64,000 bases of DNA from Pomphorhynchus laevis (GCA_012934845.2 WNNJ02001010.1:1-64000); one strand, 5' to 3'; shown: positions 11,129 to 23,460, counted from the first letter of the stretch. Notes: generated from the sequence alone by a model not told the origin. Numbers and translations: made by a program.

Positions 11129-11914
11129 TCAGAAACTTCCAAAGAGGAGTTAAATGTTACGCCTAAGTAACATTGTCACCATTTGCAAATAAAACTTATT
11201 TAAGCTAAATGCATCAATACGAGATAAGGATCACAATAATCCATTGGAAAATGCGGATTTCACAAAGAAGAACGATCTGATTAATTACATGAAGCATTTG
11301 ATATCTAAGATCAAAAAATATGTCAACTTTCGTAAAGGGAGACAGCTACTGACGGAGTCTAATATAAAATAAAAAATCAAAATCAAAGTGATGATCATAA
11401 TGCTTATAATCATAACATGTGAGAAGTGAATATAACATATTTTTCGAATGTCTAATATCAACTAAAGTGGTGTAGCTCATGAGACATTTGTAGTTTAAAA
11501 TTTTTCGGTAATATTGATTATATTTCAAATAATTGGTGTTTACGAATTACATTCAAGCAGAGAATATAAAGAAGCCTTCTGGACAATTGCATCAAAATTT
11601 GAAAAGACCAAATGGATCGTGCTACTTACTATTGAAAAAATAGGTTGGTACATTATAAATACCATGTCTAAGGTTAATGCACAACATATATTTAATAATA
11701 CACTCGAGTTTAGTCGGAATTGAATATTGATGAAGTCTCCACATGCGATAACGGGTTTACCGCTAAGGGTAAGCAATGAAAAGTACTAGCTTATCAATTA
11801 TATCAGCCGCTGATAATAAACCGTTAAAATTAACAAGCACGATTATCAGCCTTAAGTTTCAGCCAAGGTTGATTTTATGATATATTTATGGAAATTATAC
11901 CCTTTACTTACCAC
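11129..11914. other. AT-rich spacer
   Basis: Short ORFs on both strands without motifs. No supported feature. Confidence 0.3.
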
Positions 11915-12310
11915 AAGTAAGCCGCTTGATGTCTTTGAACGCCGCTGTCTACGCAGAATTGCAAGCGTCAATCCGATCGATCGCGTATCAAACTCAGAAG
12001 TATTCACGATGTTCACTCGGCGTTACCGTGTCTGACCTGGTTCGCAAGAATAGACTGCGCTATCTTAGCAATGTACTGCGGATAGGAAGAGATAGACTAC
12101 CTAAGTTAACGTTATACTTGGATTAGGAGGAATCTTGGCGGCGTCCTAGAGACGGTGTTCAGAAGAATTAAAAGATAAAAATTGAAGGCGATGCCAGGAA
12201 AATTATTTTCAACTACTCGAACATTAGTTGGCGCAGATTTAAACGAAGATGGAGACAAGAACTGGAAATGATGGGCTAGAATCGACTGTCCTGATCGCAT
12301 TTTGCTACTT
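11915..12310 (+). mobile_element. 3' fragment of an RTE-type LINE
   Basis: In two frames it reads PLDVFERRCLRRIASVNPID, then VSDLVRKNRLRYLSNVLRIG and RDRLPKLTL, then SWRRPRDG. This is the characteristic tail of RTE-like LINE proteins that are abundant in flatworms (consensus of the type VFDHRCLRRIA...HRLRWLGHVLRM...RLPRRAL). It contains a frameshift and several stops. No reverse-transcriptase core is present, so this is a heavily 5'-truncated dead copy. Confidence 0.65.
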
Positions 12311-12774
12311 CGCTTTGATTTGACTTATCTTTCTTGATGCTTTGTAACTCACGGTGTGTAAGGTCTAGTGGTTTAAATATAAATATAGACCCTTTCACTT
12401 TCAACGCCACTATATCCCTTTAGCATAGCCGAGAGTTTATTAATCCCGGACTTTTAATTTTAATACGTTTTATAAGCGTGTTTGTAATGCGATTTTTAAA
12501 GCGGCCATAAATGTACCCTAAATAATTTTATTCAAATTTATATATAAATTCTATTTATATTAAGAATTGTTTTGAAATTTATTAAGAATTTTATGGAATT
12601 TTATTTATTTAAAAAATGCATTAACTTTAAATTATTTAATTATTAAGATTGCCTTTAAATTGAGCAAATATGTAATTACAATTATATCATTACGTTGAAA
12701 TAATATAATTTTATAGAAATATAATTTTGGCGCTGAATTTATAATTTACAAAAGTACATATAATACTTAAAGTT
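12311..12774. other. AT-rich upstream region of the kringle/lectin gene
   Basis: Presumably contains the promoter. No TATA box or other element can be singled out in such AT-rich DNA. Confidence 0.3.
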
Positions 12775-15700
12775 ATGTATGTTCATTTTTTTATTATATA
12801 CTTTGTATTCTTACCAGTAACTTCAAATTCCGATGATTGTTTTAATTTAAAATCCGAATATACAGGAATGATATCGACAACAAGGAAAGGGTTACCTTGT
12901 ATAGATTGGAACATGGTTATATCAGGCGACGATTTTGATTCAAGTAAACCCTTAGTCGTTCGGCCATTCAAGGAATTTCATAACTACTGCCGAAAACGAT
13001 GGCTCCCGTTTCCTTATTGCTACTTTAATTCTAAAGAATGGGATATCTGCAATATATCTATTTGTGTAAATAAAGATATTAGACCGTTCAAATCGGTGAT
13101 GGCACTAGTATGTGATTCACAGAATGATCAGTGTGCCAAAGTTCTAATAGACAGTCACTGTGATGCCGTAAAGAAAATATGTGTATGTCCTGTGGAGTTC
13201 CCGATTATAACCAGATCATTTGCTCATATAAACAAGTTTCAATGCATAGTGAATAAGATATTTCGAAAATGTTATTCCGATAATGAAAACTGTATTTTCA
13301 AATACGGGTCGATAAAAAATCAAACACAATTTAGCTTAGTATGTTCTAAAATCAGTGATAAATGCTTCTGTGGTAATACTGTTAAAAATAACGTTGTCAC
13401 TCTTAAGCGTCCGGCATATGGACGGCATACACCAATGGATGTTTGCGTCAGATATGGAAATGATTTTGATGTTCCAGAACATTCGTTTAATCTGGCCAAT
13501 CTAAATGAAGACTGTACCTATAAGAACTGCGGAGCGGGTCTGATTTGTGTGAATTATATTTGTGCATGCGAAACAATAAATCCTGCTTATTCGATTGTAC
13601 CACACGAAAGCCAAAGTAGGTTACATATATGATTAGTAAACGTTTTTATTTAAAATTATTCTATAAGATCAATAATATACGGAAACGAAAAATTGAACTT
13701 TTATTTCGCAAGTCGATATTGTGAAATATCAATGACTGTAACCATCATTGAAAAAAAAAGTATTTTTTTTCGATGGCTACATTATCCACTGATATATTTT
13801 GATAAAAGTACTTTATTTCATAATAAAAATTAAAAACATATTAATTATTAATTATACAAATTATGTTAACAATCATTTAAGCCAGACTTAAATGATTGTT
13901 AACATAATTCACGCGGAATGGTATCGTTTGATAAATTTATATAAATTACAATGGTATTAGTGAACAGTGCGTGCATGTCATCGAGAATTCCATTAAAGAA
14001 TCTGGTACATCAGTGCAAGATACTCTTCAATGCTGAATTCAGAGAAAAATTGGGGTAAATTTTAAATTCTTTCGTAGTAAAATTTAAGGAGTCTTTCAAA
14101 ACATTGTAAGCCGGTAAACTCTTTGAAATCAATAAAAATGAATCAAAACGAGTTTCCTTTACAAATGCGAATATCCACAACTATGACTTTGAGAATGTAT
14201 AAGTAAGTCACCAAAACGAATTTCAGTTTACGTTATAAGAGATACTTACAGTATCTTCCGGTTCCCTGTCATCTAAAACTCAGATAAAAAGGGAGGAGAA
14301 AATTAGTACTCAACAAAGATTTTAATCCCTTAATTGTTGTGATTTTAAGTGACTAACTTTCACAAAAATTAAAGAACACAAAATGGTATGAATTGATAAA
14401 AATGGAAAATTATATCAGCATATCAAGGCCCAAAGAATAGAAAATAGGCAGAAATGAAGGAATTATATGCCTAGGGTCACTGTTGATGAAATCTACTTAA
14501 GGCGATTAGAAGTTGACGGTTCTGCCATCAGGATTAAGTGATCACGGAATGATAAAATATAAAACTAAATTAATTTAATATGAAATTTAACATATGAAAC
14601 CAAATTAATGGAAATGTGAATTATATAGTTTAAAAGATAATATTCATATTGTATAATATATTATACAATATAATAAATTACAATTTAGAATCCATAGTTA
14701 CCTGTTCACATAAATTTTATATCCATATTAATTTACATATAATTAATTGAATTACTTGACATTTCGGTAATATTTGAAACCGACAAAATGAATATATTAA
14801 AAATCAAGGATAATGTGAATTTTTTAAAACAAACTGTCTTAAAGATGGTATTCAAATGGCTTTAAAGATTGTTTTCATAATGGTCTAAAATCATCATAAT
14901 TTTAATCCAAAAATGACATATTTCACCGTAACAATGACTCACATTAATGACTGTCCATAAATGACTGTCCATAAATGAAAAAATGTCCATCAATGACTGT
15001 CCATAAATGAAAAACAACTCTTACTTGTGAGCCATAATTATGGTAACACGACTATCATAACTTTGTTTTAAAGTTAGTTTCATTTCTGAAGGAGAAAATA
15101 TAAAGATAATATAATGTTGATATTTAGCATTATAATTTTCATGCATCGACAATCGACAGCGGTTCCGTCCAGAAGTTTAAGGCAATTATTAAATCACGAT
15201 AATGACAGTTTCACCTTTTATTTCTTTATTTTCTGTTTTTTTTTTGTTTTGAGCTATGTGATCCAGCCAATTTGAGCTTATGCTCCTGGGCTGTTGTAAC
15301 AATAATAATATTTTAATGCCATCAAAATTTTAATTATAAAAAATATATAATGAATTCATACTTTAGCGTGAGAATTCATGTATGATCGCGATAAATAATT
15401 TTTTATGTTATGAAATAAAAGTTTCATAAAGTTCAAACTAGATAATTATTGCAATTTCTAATGTTAATTTGTTAATATAAAATTAATTTTATTTGCACTT
15501 CACATAAATCATGGATTGAAAATATGCTAAATATAACATTTTTGTAGAGTCATCTGTATGCCGCGAAGAACATTTTGGATTTATGCAACCTTGTATATCT
15601 GATTGGGATTGTAAAAAGTATTTTAAATGTACAAATTTCACTTATTTAAATGGTGAACACCGACGATTATGTAGATGTGCAGAAGGAAGTACGTTCTTTT

Positions 15701-18700
15701 CAGTTTTTAAAAATCAAGATATATGTATACCGTGTATAAATAAGCATTACGATAACGCCGAAGTTACGGACGACAGAGAATGTTCATGTTCTAGTACAGA
15801 GAAAACGTGGGATGGACACCATTGTCGATATAAGTCTAGTTTTCATGAACGGTGTTCTGCTCTTTTACCATGTAGACTTGACCTTGGCCTTGTTTGCACA
15901 GATATTGATGAAAGTGATGAACTCTTAAATTCCCGATGTGAGTGTGAATCAGCCACATTATGGAATGGGTATAAATGTGATTCGTGTGAAGCTGACGAAA
16001 TAATTTTCAAAGATTGGTGTGTGAGTGAAATTAGAACGAGTCACAGTTGGTATGACGCTGAAAGAATTTGTTTAGACAAGGCTGTAAACTCGTCCCTTTT
16101 AACTTTTACCGGAGCAGACGATTTGTTAAATTTTGTACAAGTCATAGGTGAGATACGACAAACTCGTCATCCTAGAATGTTTGATTACCTACAATATTTC
16201 ATTGGCTACAGAGCTCTTGACTACAGTAGTGATAGATGCAAAGGACCAGATCATATTTCCAAACGAATGGCCTAAATTAGTAAACACAATATTAATTCAA
16301 TGTCCTCTGGATCGATAGAAATGCTCTCAGAGAGATATTATGTCATATTTCGAAGGAGAAAAATGAAAATAACACAATTGCGGTAGCTCTAACAAATTCA
16401 TGAGCTTATTCGAAGTAGAAACCTCTATTGTTTCATAAGAATTATCACTTACCTTTATCTCGTAGTTTCTGATGTTGTAATACATCTTTATTAAACTAGG
16501 TAAACACAATATTAATCCATCGAAGGATGTGTTCCCGAATTCTGTTTAATGATGATATGTGAAAAAGGGTCTCATTTACTTTCTATTTCGTTAGGCTACA
16601 AACAGGAAGGAACAACCCACTAGTTGGGGACGACAGCTAAGTGGCTACCAACCTATTGTCTGTCAAAACCTATACAAGCTTCGTCCATCCAAGCTCGTTT
16701 CTTCGATTTAAGCTCTTTTCGTCTAATATTCAAGCTCGTTTCATTTGTGTTGTATGACTTACTAGTGATATCATCATTTCCCGCCGTATACTTTCCTCGT
16801 CTTTAGATAATTTAGCTTCCATTTTCTGATTGTCGTTGTTACTGGACCCAACACGCTTGTTAGAGGTTGCTGTTGTATAACGGATTGAAGAGTCACCATA
16901 GCAATGATAATTTTTGTTACCATTGTCTTCATATTCTTTGCAAAATCAGTTTGTATTTTCTCCAATAATGTGGAGAACTCCTCGGAGGACAATTGTGGAC
17001 GGGTTAGATCTATTTTACAAGACTCAGCGAGCGATTTGAGTCTAGTGTTGCTTTGGTGTCAGCTTATGTATTCGTTGAAAAACTGACATTTCCTGGAGAA
17101 TGCCGGATGTTTCTGTCCGGAGTAATAGCAAGATAGATTAAAGTCATTGGTACATTTGACTTCCAAGTGTTGATAGTAATTGCACTTTAAATATCTAGGG
17201 AAGTTAGTGTATGCCAATCTCCTGTGTTCAAATTTATGCCATTTTTGACAGTGTGTGAAAGTTTAATCATTTGAAGATACGTGTTTGAAGACTTAATTTG
17301 CCCCATGAAAAGGTTATGATTGTTCCTTGCCAAACCCATTATGTTGTCCATGTTTGTTGTGCTAAATGCTATGGTTCTATAGTGAAGAACCATATTTTCT
17401 TTTTATGAAACTAACGTCCTTGATAGCATATATTCTTTCTAATTTCACCAGATCATATTTCCTTATGTCCGTTTCAATGTTAGATATTTAAATCGTAGTC
17501 ATGAAAATACCGAGTATTTTCAATTTTTTTATCATCTCAACATTCCTACCATGAACTGAAATACGTGATTAATACAAAGATCGTTTGTGAGATGGATAAT
17601 ATGGCTTTACTTTACATTTCGAAAAATTTCATTTCATTTTATTCTCAAGACACCAATCCATGACTTTACCGAATTAAATTTCGGCATACTGCTCGATAAC
17701 ATCAGGATCCAAACGGACAAAATTATCGTATAGTCGTCCGCGAATTTGATTCCGCACTAGTTAATAAGTGAGGGCCTGAGATCATTTACATATATGGCAA
17801 ATAACATTGGCGAATAAAACCGCCCTGAGGCATTCCTGCGAATATCGGAATCACATCTGAGCGATATCCGTTATATGAAATAAACTGACTACGCCTGGAA
17901 ATAAACGAAGATACCCAAGCAATTTGCCACAGAGGGAAATCACTGATCTCCATTTTATTCAATAAAATATCATGATTGACACTCTCCAATGCTTTTTCAA
18001 AGTCTGACTTAATGCTTTCGAGATGAAGGCATTGGTCTGAATGCAGTCTGTCTTGTATTTCAACCTCGTTAAAAAAAGTATCGCGTATACATGTTGCAGG
18101 AGTAACCATCGACGTTCCTTTTAACATGTAATTTCAAATATAAATGTTTTGTACAATTATATCCGTAAATTCAGTAATGTCATGAATTTTTCATTATCCA
18201 GCCTGATCGTACCATACATAAAGTCGTTGGTCTTCAATGACAGTTGCAAATTCGCCGTATTTGTAAAGTAGCCTGGTGAGTACGGCAATCATGTAAATAA
18301 TGCATGGCTAAGAAAGGTGTAAAAACAGTAAATAAATTTTCTTAAGCATTTTAAAATTGACAAAAATAGTGTGTTTACTAATTTCTGGTCCATTTAATAG
18401 CATTTCATGCGATGTGTAGATGACCAAAATCACAATATATCTGCCAAATGTGATTACTATCAAAACCGATCATACAGTTGGTGCATTGTACAGTCAGATG
18501 GACTACATTGGGATTACTGTGCAGAGTACAAAAATCCGGTGGCTTTATTAAAATCATCTGCAACAGGCAGAGCAGCCAGTATAGACTGGTCAATTCAATC
18601 ATTCGGCAATAATCCATTTTTCGGGAGCGATGAATGTGAGCTTTGTTATGCGTTGACGCTTTCACCAACAATTGATGGAAAAAGAGATCCGATAAATACT

Positions 18701-18781
18701 ATCACGTACCCTTGTCATAGCAAATTACCACTAATGTGCAAACGAGGAATTTACTCTGTACATCATCAGTTTACCCTCTGA
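12775..18781 (+). CDS. Secreted kringle, Cys-rich and C-type-lectin-like protein
   Basis: Three-exon model of 626 aa: 12775-13615, 15548-16225, 18420-18781, all GT-AG and in phase. Residues 1-18 form a signal peptide. Residues 22-97 form a kringle with the six expected cysteines (22, 42, 72, 82, 92, 97), FHNYCRKRW and PYCYFNSKEWDIC. A Cys-rich EGF/EB-like region follows to about residue 430. From about 437 a C-type-lectin-like domain begins (DWCVSEIRTSHSWYDAERIC). It continues over exon 3 (WSIQSFGNN, CYAL, YPCHSKLPLMC) with an extra Cys/Trp-rich loop. No membrane segment is seen, so it is probably secreted. The exon 2 donor could also be at 16228. Intron 2 holds a mobile element. I know no named gene with this architecture. 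Confidence 0.75.
13859..13909. repeat. Perfect hairpin, 23-bp stem
   Basis: AATTATGTTAACAATCATTT plus AAG, loop CCAGA, then the exact reverse complement. It lies in intron 1 of the kringle/lectin gene. It looks like a tiny MITE or a fold-back remnant. Confidence 0.85.
14935..15015 (+). repeat. Short imperfect tandem repeat
   Basis: Units of the form AATGACTGTCCATAA recur four times with one AAATGAAAAA spacer type. It is intronic, with no coding content. Confidence 0.6.
16274..18384 (-). mobile_element. Mobile element with LINE reverse-transcriptase relic in intron 2
   Basis: The segment starts with AAATTAGTAAACAC (16274-16287) and ends with its reverse complement (18371-18384), so it has terminal inverted repeats. 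A third copy of AGTAAACACAATATTAAT lies near 16498. On the minus strand 18127-17690 encodes non-LTR reverse-transcriptase pieces: DFEKALESVNHDILLNKM, SFISRRSQFISYNGYRS, AGMPQGG, then in another frame SPMLFAIYVNDL and KFADDYTI. Frameshifts and stops show it is dead. Either a LINE fragment was captured between inverted repeats, or the repeats belong to a different nested element. Confidence 0.6.
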
Positions 18782-19999
18782 TTATTTTATAACTTTAAAT
18801 ATTTATTTTAATTTTAAATTATTTTATACATTCAGAGATCTGTTACTATAAAGTATTTGCTGGTTATAACTTTTATCTAAATACAAGGTGTATAAGATAA
18901 AGCATTATCTTATAGACTTTTCGTACTATTTGGTGCACCGCCAATTTTTAGAAGGATTTAATTAAAAATAAATAATATTACCATATCGCATACACATCTT
19001 ATTTAATTGTTTGAATGATGAGTAAGAACCAAAAATATCAAAACTACCGCCTTTATTCTATAGAATATATGGTAAATATTTTAATTAGTACAGTCAAACC
19101 TCGATTACAGAGCGAAAACGACATTAGGACGCCTGGCCCCAACCAAAAACCTCGAACTTGGGGCACTTTTATTTTTATATTTTACGTTTAAATAAAAACT
19201 TAAAACTTCGATATTGACTTAGATAATTTCTTTGTCGTTTAACCTTATGAATTTTTTTAGTGTGTTAAAAATGTCAATAGATAAGAATCATCTTACTTAT
19301 GGGTCATATAACATATGACCCATAATGTAACAGAATGTAGATATAGGTGCCGATATGTCATTGTTATTGTTGAATAATTGAACCAAGTATTTGAGTGTTT
19401 ACTATTGATAATACTATTTTTTACCTTTCGTTTAACTTGGCATTACTTAATATGAAAAACACCTGGACAATCGAAATTTTTATTTTAGCAAAATCAAAAA
19501 TATTTATTCAAAATTTCAAACACAACTGTGTTCATGATCAGGAATTGTATCAGTAACTGTTAAACTTTGTGCTTTTTTAACATTTCAGGAAAACAGACAT
19601 ATCGGTTAGTTCAAGGAACAAATTAAATCAGCTAAATGAGTCTACGTATTTGATATAATTATAAATTTAAAAAATAAATAATGATGCAAAATTAATACAT
19701 ATTTCGTGTAAACCAATCAAAAACAGTCTGATAGAAACAAAACTAACAAATACAAGTGTCAAAACTTGAAAATTTTTGATCGAATCCATCGTCTGAGCTG
19801 TTCGTCGTCTTTAACTAACCCTTGGATGTTGATAAGGAGACAAACAAAAGCGTGTTCAGCAGTTTGTGGAATGCCGCAGTTACACTTCGGAAATGACACT
19901 ATACCGACCTTGAGCAGTATTCGCCGAAAGCGACCGAAACCAGCAAAATCAATAAATTAAAATTTAAGACGAGTCAAGTGATCGTAAGCCACCATTAAC
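18782..19999. other. Region downstream of the kringle/lectin gene with a pogo-like terminus
   Basis: At 19091-19110 CAGTCAAACCTCGATTACAG follows TA, resembling Tigger/pogo terminal repeats (CAGT..AACCTCGATTA). No matching second end or transposase was found. A 64-codon ORF at 19766-19960 has no recognisable motif. Confidence 0.35.
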
Positions 20000-20085
20000 A
20001 GGACCGAAACGAGAAATGTAGGTATTGGATCAGTAGCTGATGATGTCCATCAATACTGAAATGTAGCGTACTGCTCGAGTGATCG
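20000..20085 (+). ncRNA. Hammerhead-ribozyme-like motif 1
   Basis: The core strings CTGATGA (20037-20043) and GAAA (20058-20061) are intact. A CGTA cleavage-like site ends at 20070, followed by CTGCTC, which can pair with the CAGTAG before the core over about 5 bp. The 14-nt stem II region pairs poorly, so activity is doubtful. It heads a repeat unit of about 90 bp that is duplicated next to it. Confidence 0.45.
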
Positions 20086-20104
20086 TAAGCCACCATTAAT
20101 AGGA

Positions 20105-20190
20105 CCGAAACGAGAAATGTAGGTATTGGATCAGTAGCTGATGATGTCCATCAATACTGAAATGTAGCGTACTGATCTTGGCTTATAGAT
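20105..20190 (+). ncRNA. Hammerhead-ribozyme-like motif 2
   Basis: CTGATGA at 20138-20144, GAAA at 20159-20162, putative cleavage after CGTA at 20171. The flanks GATCAG (20129-20134) and CTGATC (20172-20177) are exact complements but are offset by three bases from the canonical stem I register. The conserved tail TTGGCTTATAGATAGGATT follows. Stem II is weak. This is a relic of the hammerheads known from Penelope-like elements and their derivatives. Confidence 0.45.
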
Positions 20191-20519
20191 AGGATTAAAT
20201 CAGTGTTCAGGATAAAAACAGTCATCAAAATTTAAATAGTAACAAGGACTGCAGGTATAACAACTTAAAATTAGGAATAAACTATAGATGACTACTTTGA
20301 AATATGCAATTAATTGCAAAAAATAGGTAGGTTTTCAAATTGAAGGTAGCACCTTCCCCCTACCAACGCAGATTTAATTTAAAATCAGAAATGATTTCAA
20401 TTAAAATTCCAAAATGTAAGACAAAAGTCTTTTAATTTTAACATTTACAGTTTTGTAAATAACGAAATATTATATCAGGTTGTTTGATTAACCTGATACA
20501 GCAGTACAGCAGTACAGCA

Positions 20520-20577
20520 GTACGGTACATTATAATAATAGTGGAACTAATTAGCTACTGATGCTATTCCTACGTTT
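20520..20577 (-). repeat. Degenerate hammerhead-like motif, right arm, minus strand
   Basis: Mirror of 4415-4505; the core is mutated. Confidence 0.35.
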
Positions 20578-20629
20578 CAAGTTTCGGTGCATTTAATGTT
20601 GAAAGAACCAACACGTTAAAGATCGAATA

Positions 20630-20695
20630 TTGGATTTGTAACTGATGATGTCCACCAATACTGAAATGTATCGTACTGATGTTGGCTTATAGATA
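20630..20695 (+). repeat. Hammerhead-like motif 3, right arm
   Basis: CTGATGA at 20642-20648 and GAAA at 20663-20666 are intact, with CGTA ending at 20675, but stem I pairing is poor. The tail TTGGCTTATAGATAGGATTG follows. Confidence 0.4.
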
Positions 20696-21004
20696 GGATT
20701 GAAGAACGTGCAGGATAAAAAAAATCAATTTTAATCATGACTGCACAATTAAATTAACTAAAAATTAGGAAACAATTTGAAAATTGCAATTAATTGCAAA
20801 AATAGGTAGGTTTTCAAATTGAAGGTAGCACCTTCCCCTTACCAACGCAGATTTAATTTGAAATATTAATTATTTCAATTAAAATTCCAAAATGTAGACG
20901 AAAGTCTTTTAACATTTACAGTTTCATATTTACAGTTTTGTAAATAACGAAATATTTTATCAGGTTGTTTGATCAAGATTTTATTTAGCTTATATCAACT
21001 TAAA

Positions 21005-21140
21005 ATTTAAAATTTAAATTTAAAATAAAAGTCAATTTTTATGAATTGACTAATAAATAAAATACGATGTATCAGAATAGGGGAATAAGGATTAAAGGTC
21101 ATCATGATGAATTGTTATGCTATAAGGTTTAAGCCCCTTT
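21005..21140 (-). repeat. Dispersed AT-rich repeat copy
   Basis: Inverted-arm partner of 3840-3995; contains the reverse complement of the family markers. Confidence 0.7.
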
Positions 21141-21234
21141 TTTAAAACCGATTTTAATTTTAAAAACGATTTTAAAACTGCGAAAACAATTAGTAACCAA
21201 GGTAACGTAATAAAAATAATTATTTTTATTAATT

Positions 21235-22623
21235 AATGTAGAGAAATTTATTTATCCGTATAACATTCCGGTAGGGATTGAAAAACAAACAAATATTGCA
21301 TTCCGTAAACAGGCAAAAAAATATATATACATATTTAAGATAAGTTATCTACATGTTAATGAGTCTGTAAAAATATGGGTGTTAAATAGATCTTAGGGTT
21401 AAGTTTGGATCTTTTTAGAATAAATTCAGATTCATTAATCGAAAACGCTTGAGTTTTTGACAAATTGAAGATTGCGCGAATATAATTAGAGCAAGTAGGA
21501 ATGCGAGATAATATGGCGACCGATGTAGAACATTTCACTGAAACACCTACAATGTGCTTAATAAATCTGTTCCGACAGTTATCAATTCGAGCAAAGTTCG
21601 AAGAGGATAAGTCCGACCATATTACCTATAAACCGTATGTCAAAATTGGTAATAGCATTACACGAAAGTATTTAATAGCACTTTCGTAAGATATAGTACC
21701 CAGATTACGTACACTACAGTTAGCCACAAATATCTTCGAAGCATTTTCCTCGACATGGGAGGTGAAGGACCATCTAGAATTCAACTGCAACCCAAGATAT
21801 GTAATATTCCTGCAAAATTCAAGAGGCTGAGTCTAAAATAAGTTTATCCTTTTTCCTTAATGGACCTCTACGCCTAAATTTTACAACCTAGGATCCGCGC
21901 ACATTTATTTTCGAAAAATTGTCTGTACAGTATTTAGATAATTTATCCAAAGCTAGTTGCGATTCGTACAGACTTGTTGACATTAAAGCTAGGTCGTCCG
22001 CATACATTACCGTCGCAATCGAGCATTCTACCACTACAAATTTTACGAGTAAATCTGCTACGTAGAACACAAATAAAATAGGACTCAGAGGGTCGCCCTG
22101 CATGACACCTTGTGTAGATGAGAAACATTTAGAGTAATTTAGGCCGTCAAAAACTTTTAGGTAGCTCGGTTCTAAGATGTTCTTTATTAGCTGTAGTACT
22201 CCACCATTTATGTGAAAATAATGAGCTAATTTGAAAAGCAGCAATGGGCGCTTAAGAGAGTCAAAAGCCTTAGCAAAATCTATGAATATGGTATATAAAG
22301 GCTTTCTCGCAGGAAATGATTTATGTACTTCATTCCTGACAATGTGCAATGCATTTAAAGTTGGGCGGTTAGTACGAAAACCGAATTGTTCATGTGGAAG
22401 CAAATATTCGCGGAATTTTATGATGTGACGAGTCACAGCGAAGGATAAAAGCTTATAGGTATAATTAAGCAAGGTAATACCACGATAAGAATCAACATTA
22501 TTAGCATCATCCTTTCCTGGATGCGAAGAATCCAGGAAAGGGTGATGGAGTCTTGACTGGAAGCCTTCTACATTGGACAAAACAAGGCGAAGTGATGCGT
22601 GTGTATTGATTCGTTTATCTAGT
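21235..22623 (-). mobile_element. Non-LTR retrotransposon (LINE), right-arm copy
   Basis: Better preserved twin of 2109-3760. An open frame of 230 codons (22580-21888) carries YRGITLLN, DFAKAFDS, QGDPLSPILF and MYADDLALM in one frame. The C-terminal domain is decayed, and 258 bp including the Cys/His cluster are missing. It is abutted on its 5' side by four 152-bp monomers. Confidence 0.85.
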
Positions 22624-23159
22624 CAGATGTTAGGAGATACGATATTCGTTTCGGAAGGTATTGAAGGTATTGAAGATCGAACTATTCTATTAATAGAATA
22701 GTTCTTGACTGGAAGCCTTCTACATTGGACAAAACAAGGCTAAGTGATGCGTGTGTATTGATTCGTTTATCTAGTCAGATGTTAGGAGATACGATATTCG
22801 TTTCGGAAGGTATTGAAGGTATTGAAGATCGAACTATTCTATTAATAGAATAGTTCTTGACTGGAAGCCTTCTACATTGGACAAAACAAGGCGAAGTGAT
22901 GCGTGTGTATTGATTCGTTTATCTAGTCAGATGTTAGGAGATACGATATTCGTTTCGGAAGGTATTGAAGGTATTGAAGATCGAACTATTCTATTAATAG
23001 AATAGTTCTTGACTGGAAGCCTTCTACATTGGACAAAACAAGGCGAAGTGATGCGTGTGTATTGATTCGTTTATCTAGTCAGATGTTAGGAGATACGATA
23101 TTCGTTTCGGAAGGTATTGAAGGTATTGAAGATCGAACTATTCTATTAATAGAATAGTT
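22553..23159 (-). repeat. Four tandem 152-bp monomers, right arm
   Basis: Mirror of 1572-2178, with a single visible base change (GGCTAAGTG for GGCGAAGTG near 22740). The 24-bp palindrome is present in each unit. Confidence 0.93.
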
Positions 23160-23274
23160 ATTTTTATTAATTAATATAAATTATGATTATAATTAATATT
23201 AAATTATTAATTAATATAATTAAATAATAATAAATAATAATTAAATAATTTTATATAAGTCTCATCAAGTTAAA

Positions 23275-23460
23275 ATTTAAAATTTAAATTTAAAATAAAA
23301 GTTAATTTTTATGAATTGACAAATAAATAAAAGACGATGTATCATAATAAAATTCAATTTTAATGAATTGACTAATAAATAATATACGATGTATTCGAGA
23401 ATAAGGATTAAAGGTAATCAGGAGGAACTGCTATGTTATCAGGTTTAAGCCCCTATTTCA
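23275..23460 (-). repeat. Dispersed AT-rich repeat copy
   Basis: Mirror of 1262-1455. Confidence 0.7.

Larger units (their letters stand above)
20179..20990 (+). repeat. Two tandem hammerhead-headed repeat units
   Basis: The block from about 20179 to 20495 (TTGGCTTATAGATAGGATT..., GGTAGGTTTTCAAATTGAAG, CAACGCAGATTTAATTT..., ending near GTTGTTTGATT) recurs from about 20685 to 20975 with small changes. The segments between and before carry hammerhead-like motifs. One inverted counterpart lies at about 4010-4320. Tandem copies headed by hammerheads match the terminal-repeat organisation described for Penelope-like elements. Confidence 0.65.

Noticed and set aside
11540-11776. Hydrophobic minus-strand ORF
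   Set aside because: No signal of a real membrane-protein family and overlaps an equally plausible ORF on the other strand.
12783-12971. Minus-strand ORF over kringle exon
   Set aside because: Shadow of the plus-strand kringle coding exon.
17786-18127. Possible host gene opposite the kringle/lectin gene
   Set aside because: Reverse-transcriptase motifs and broken frames identify it as a LINE relic.
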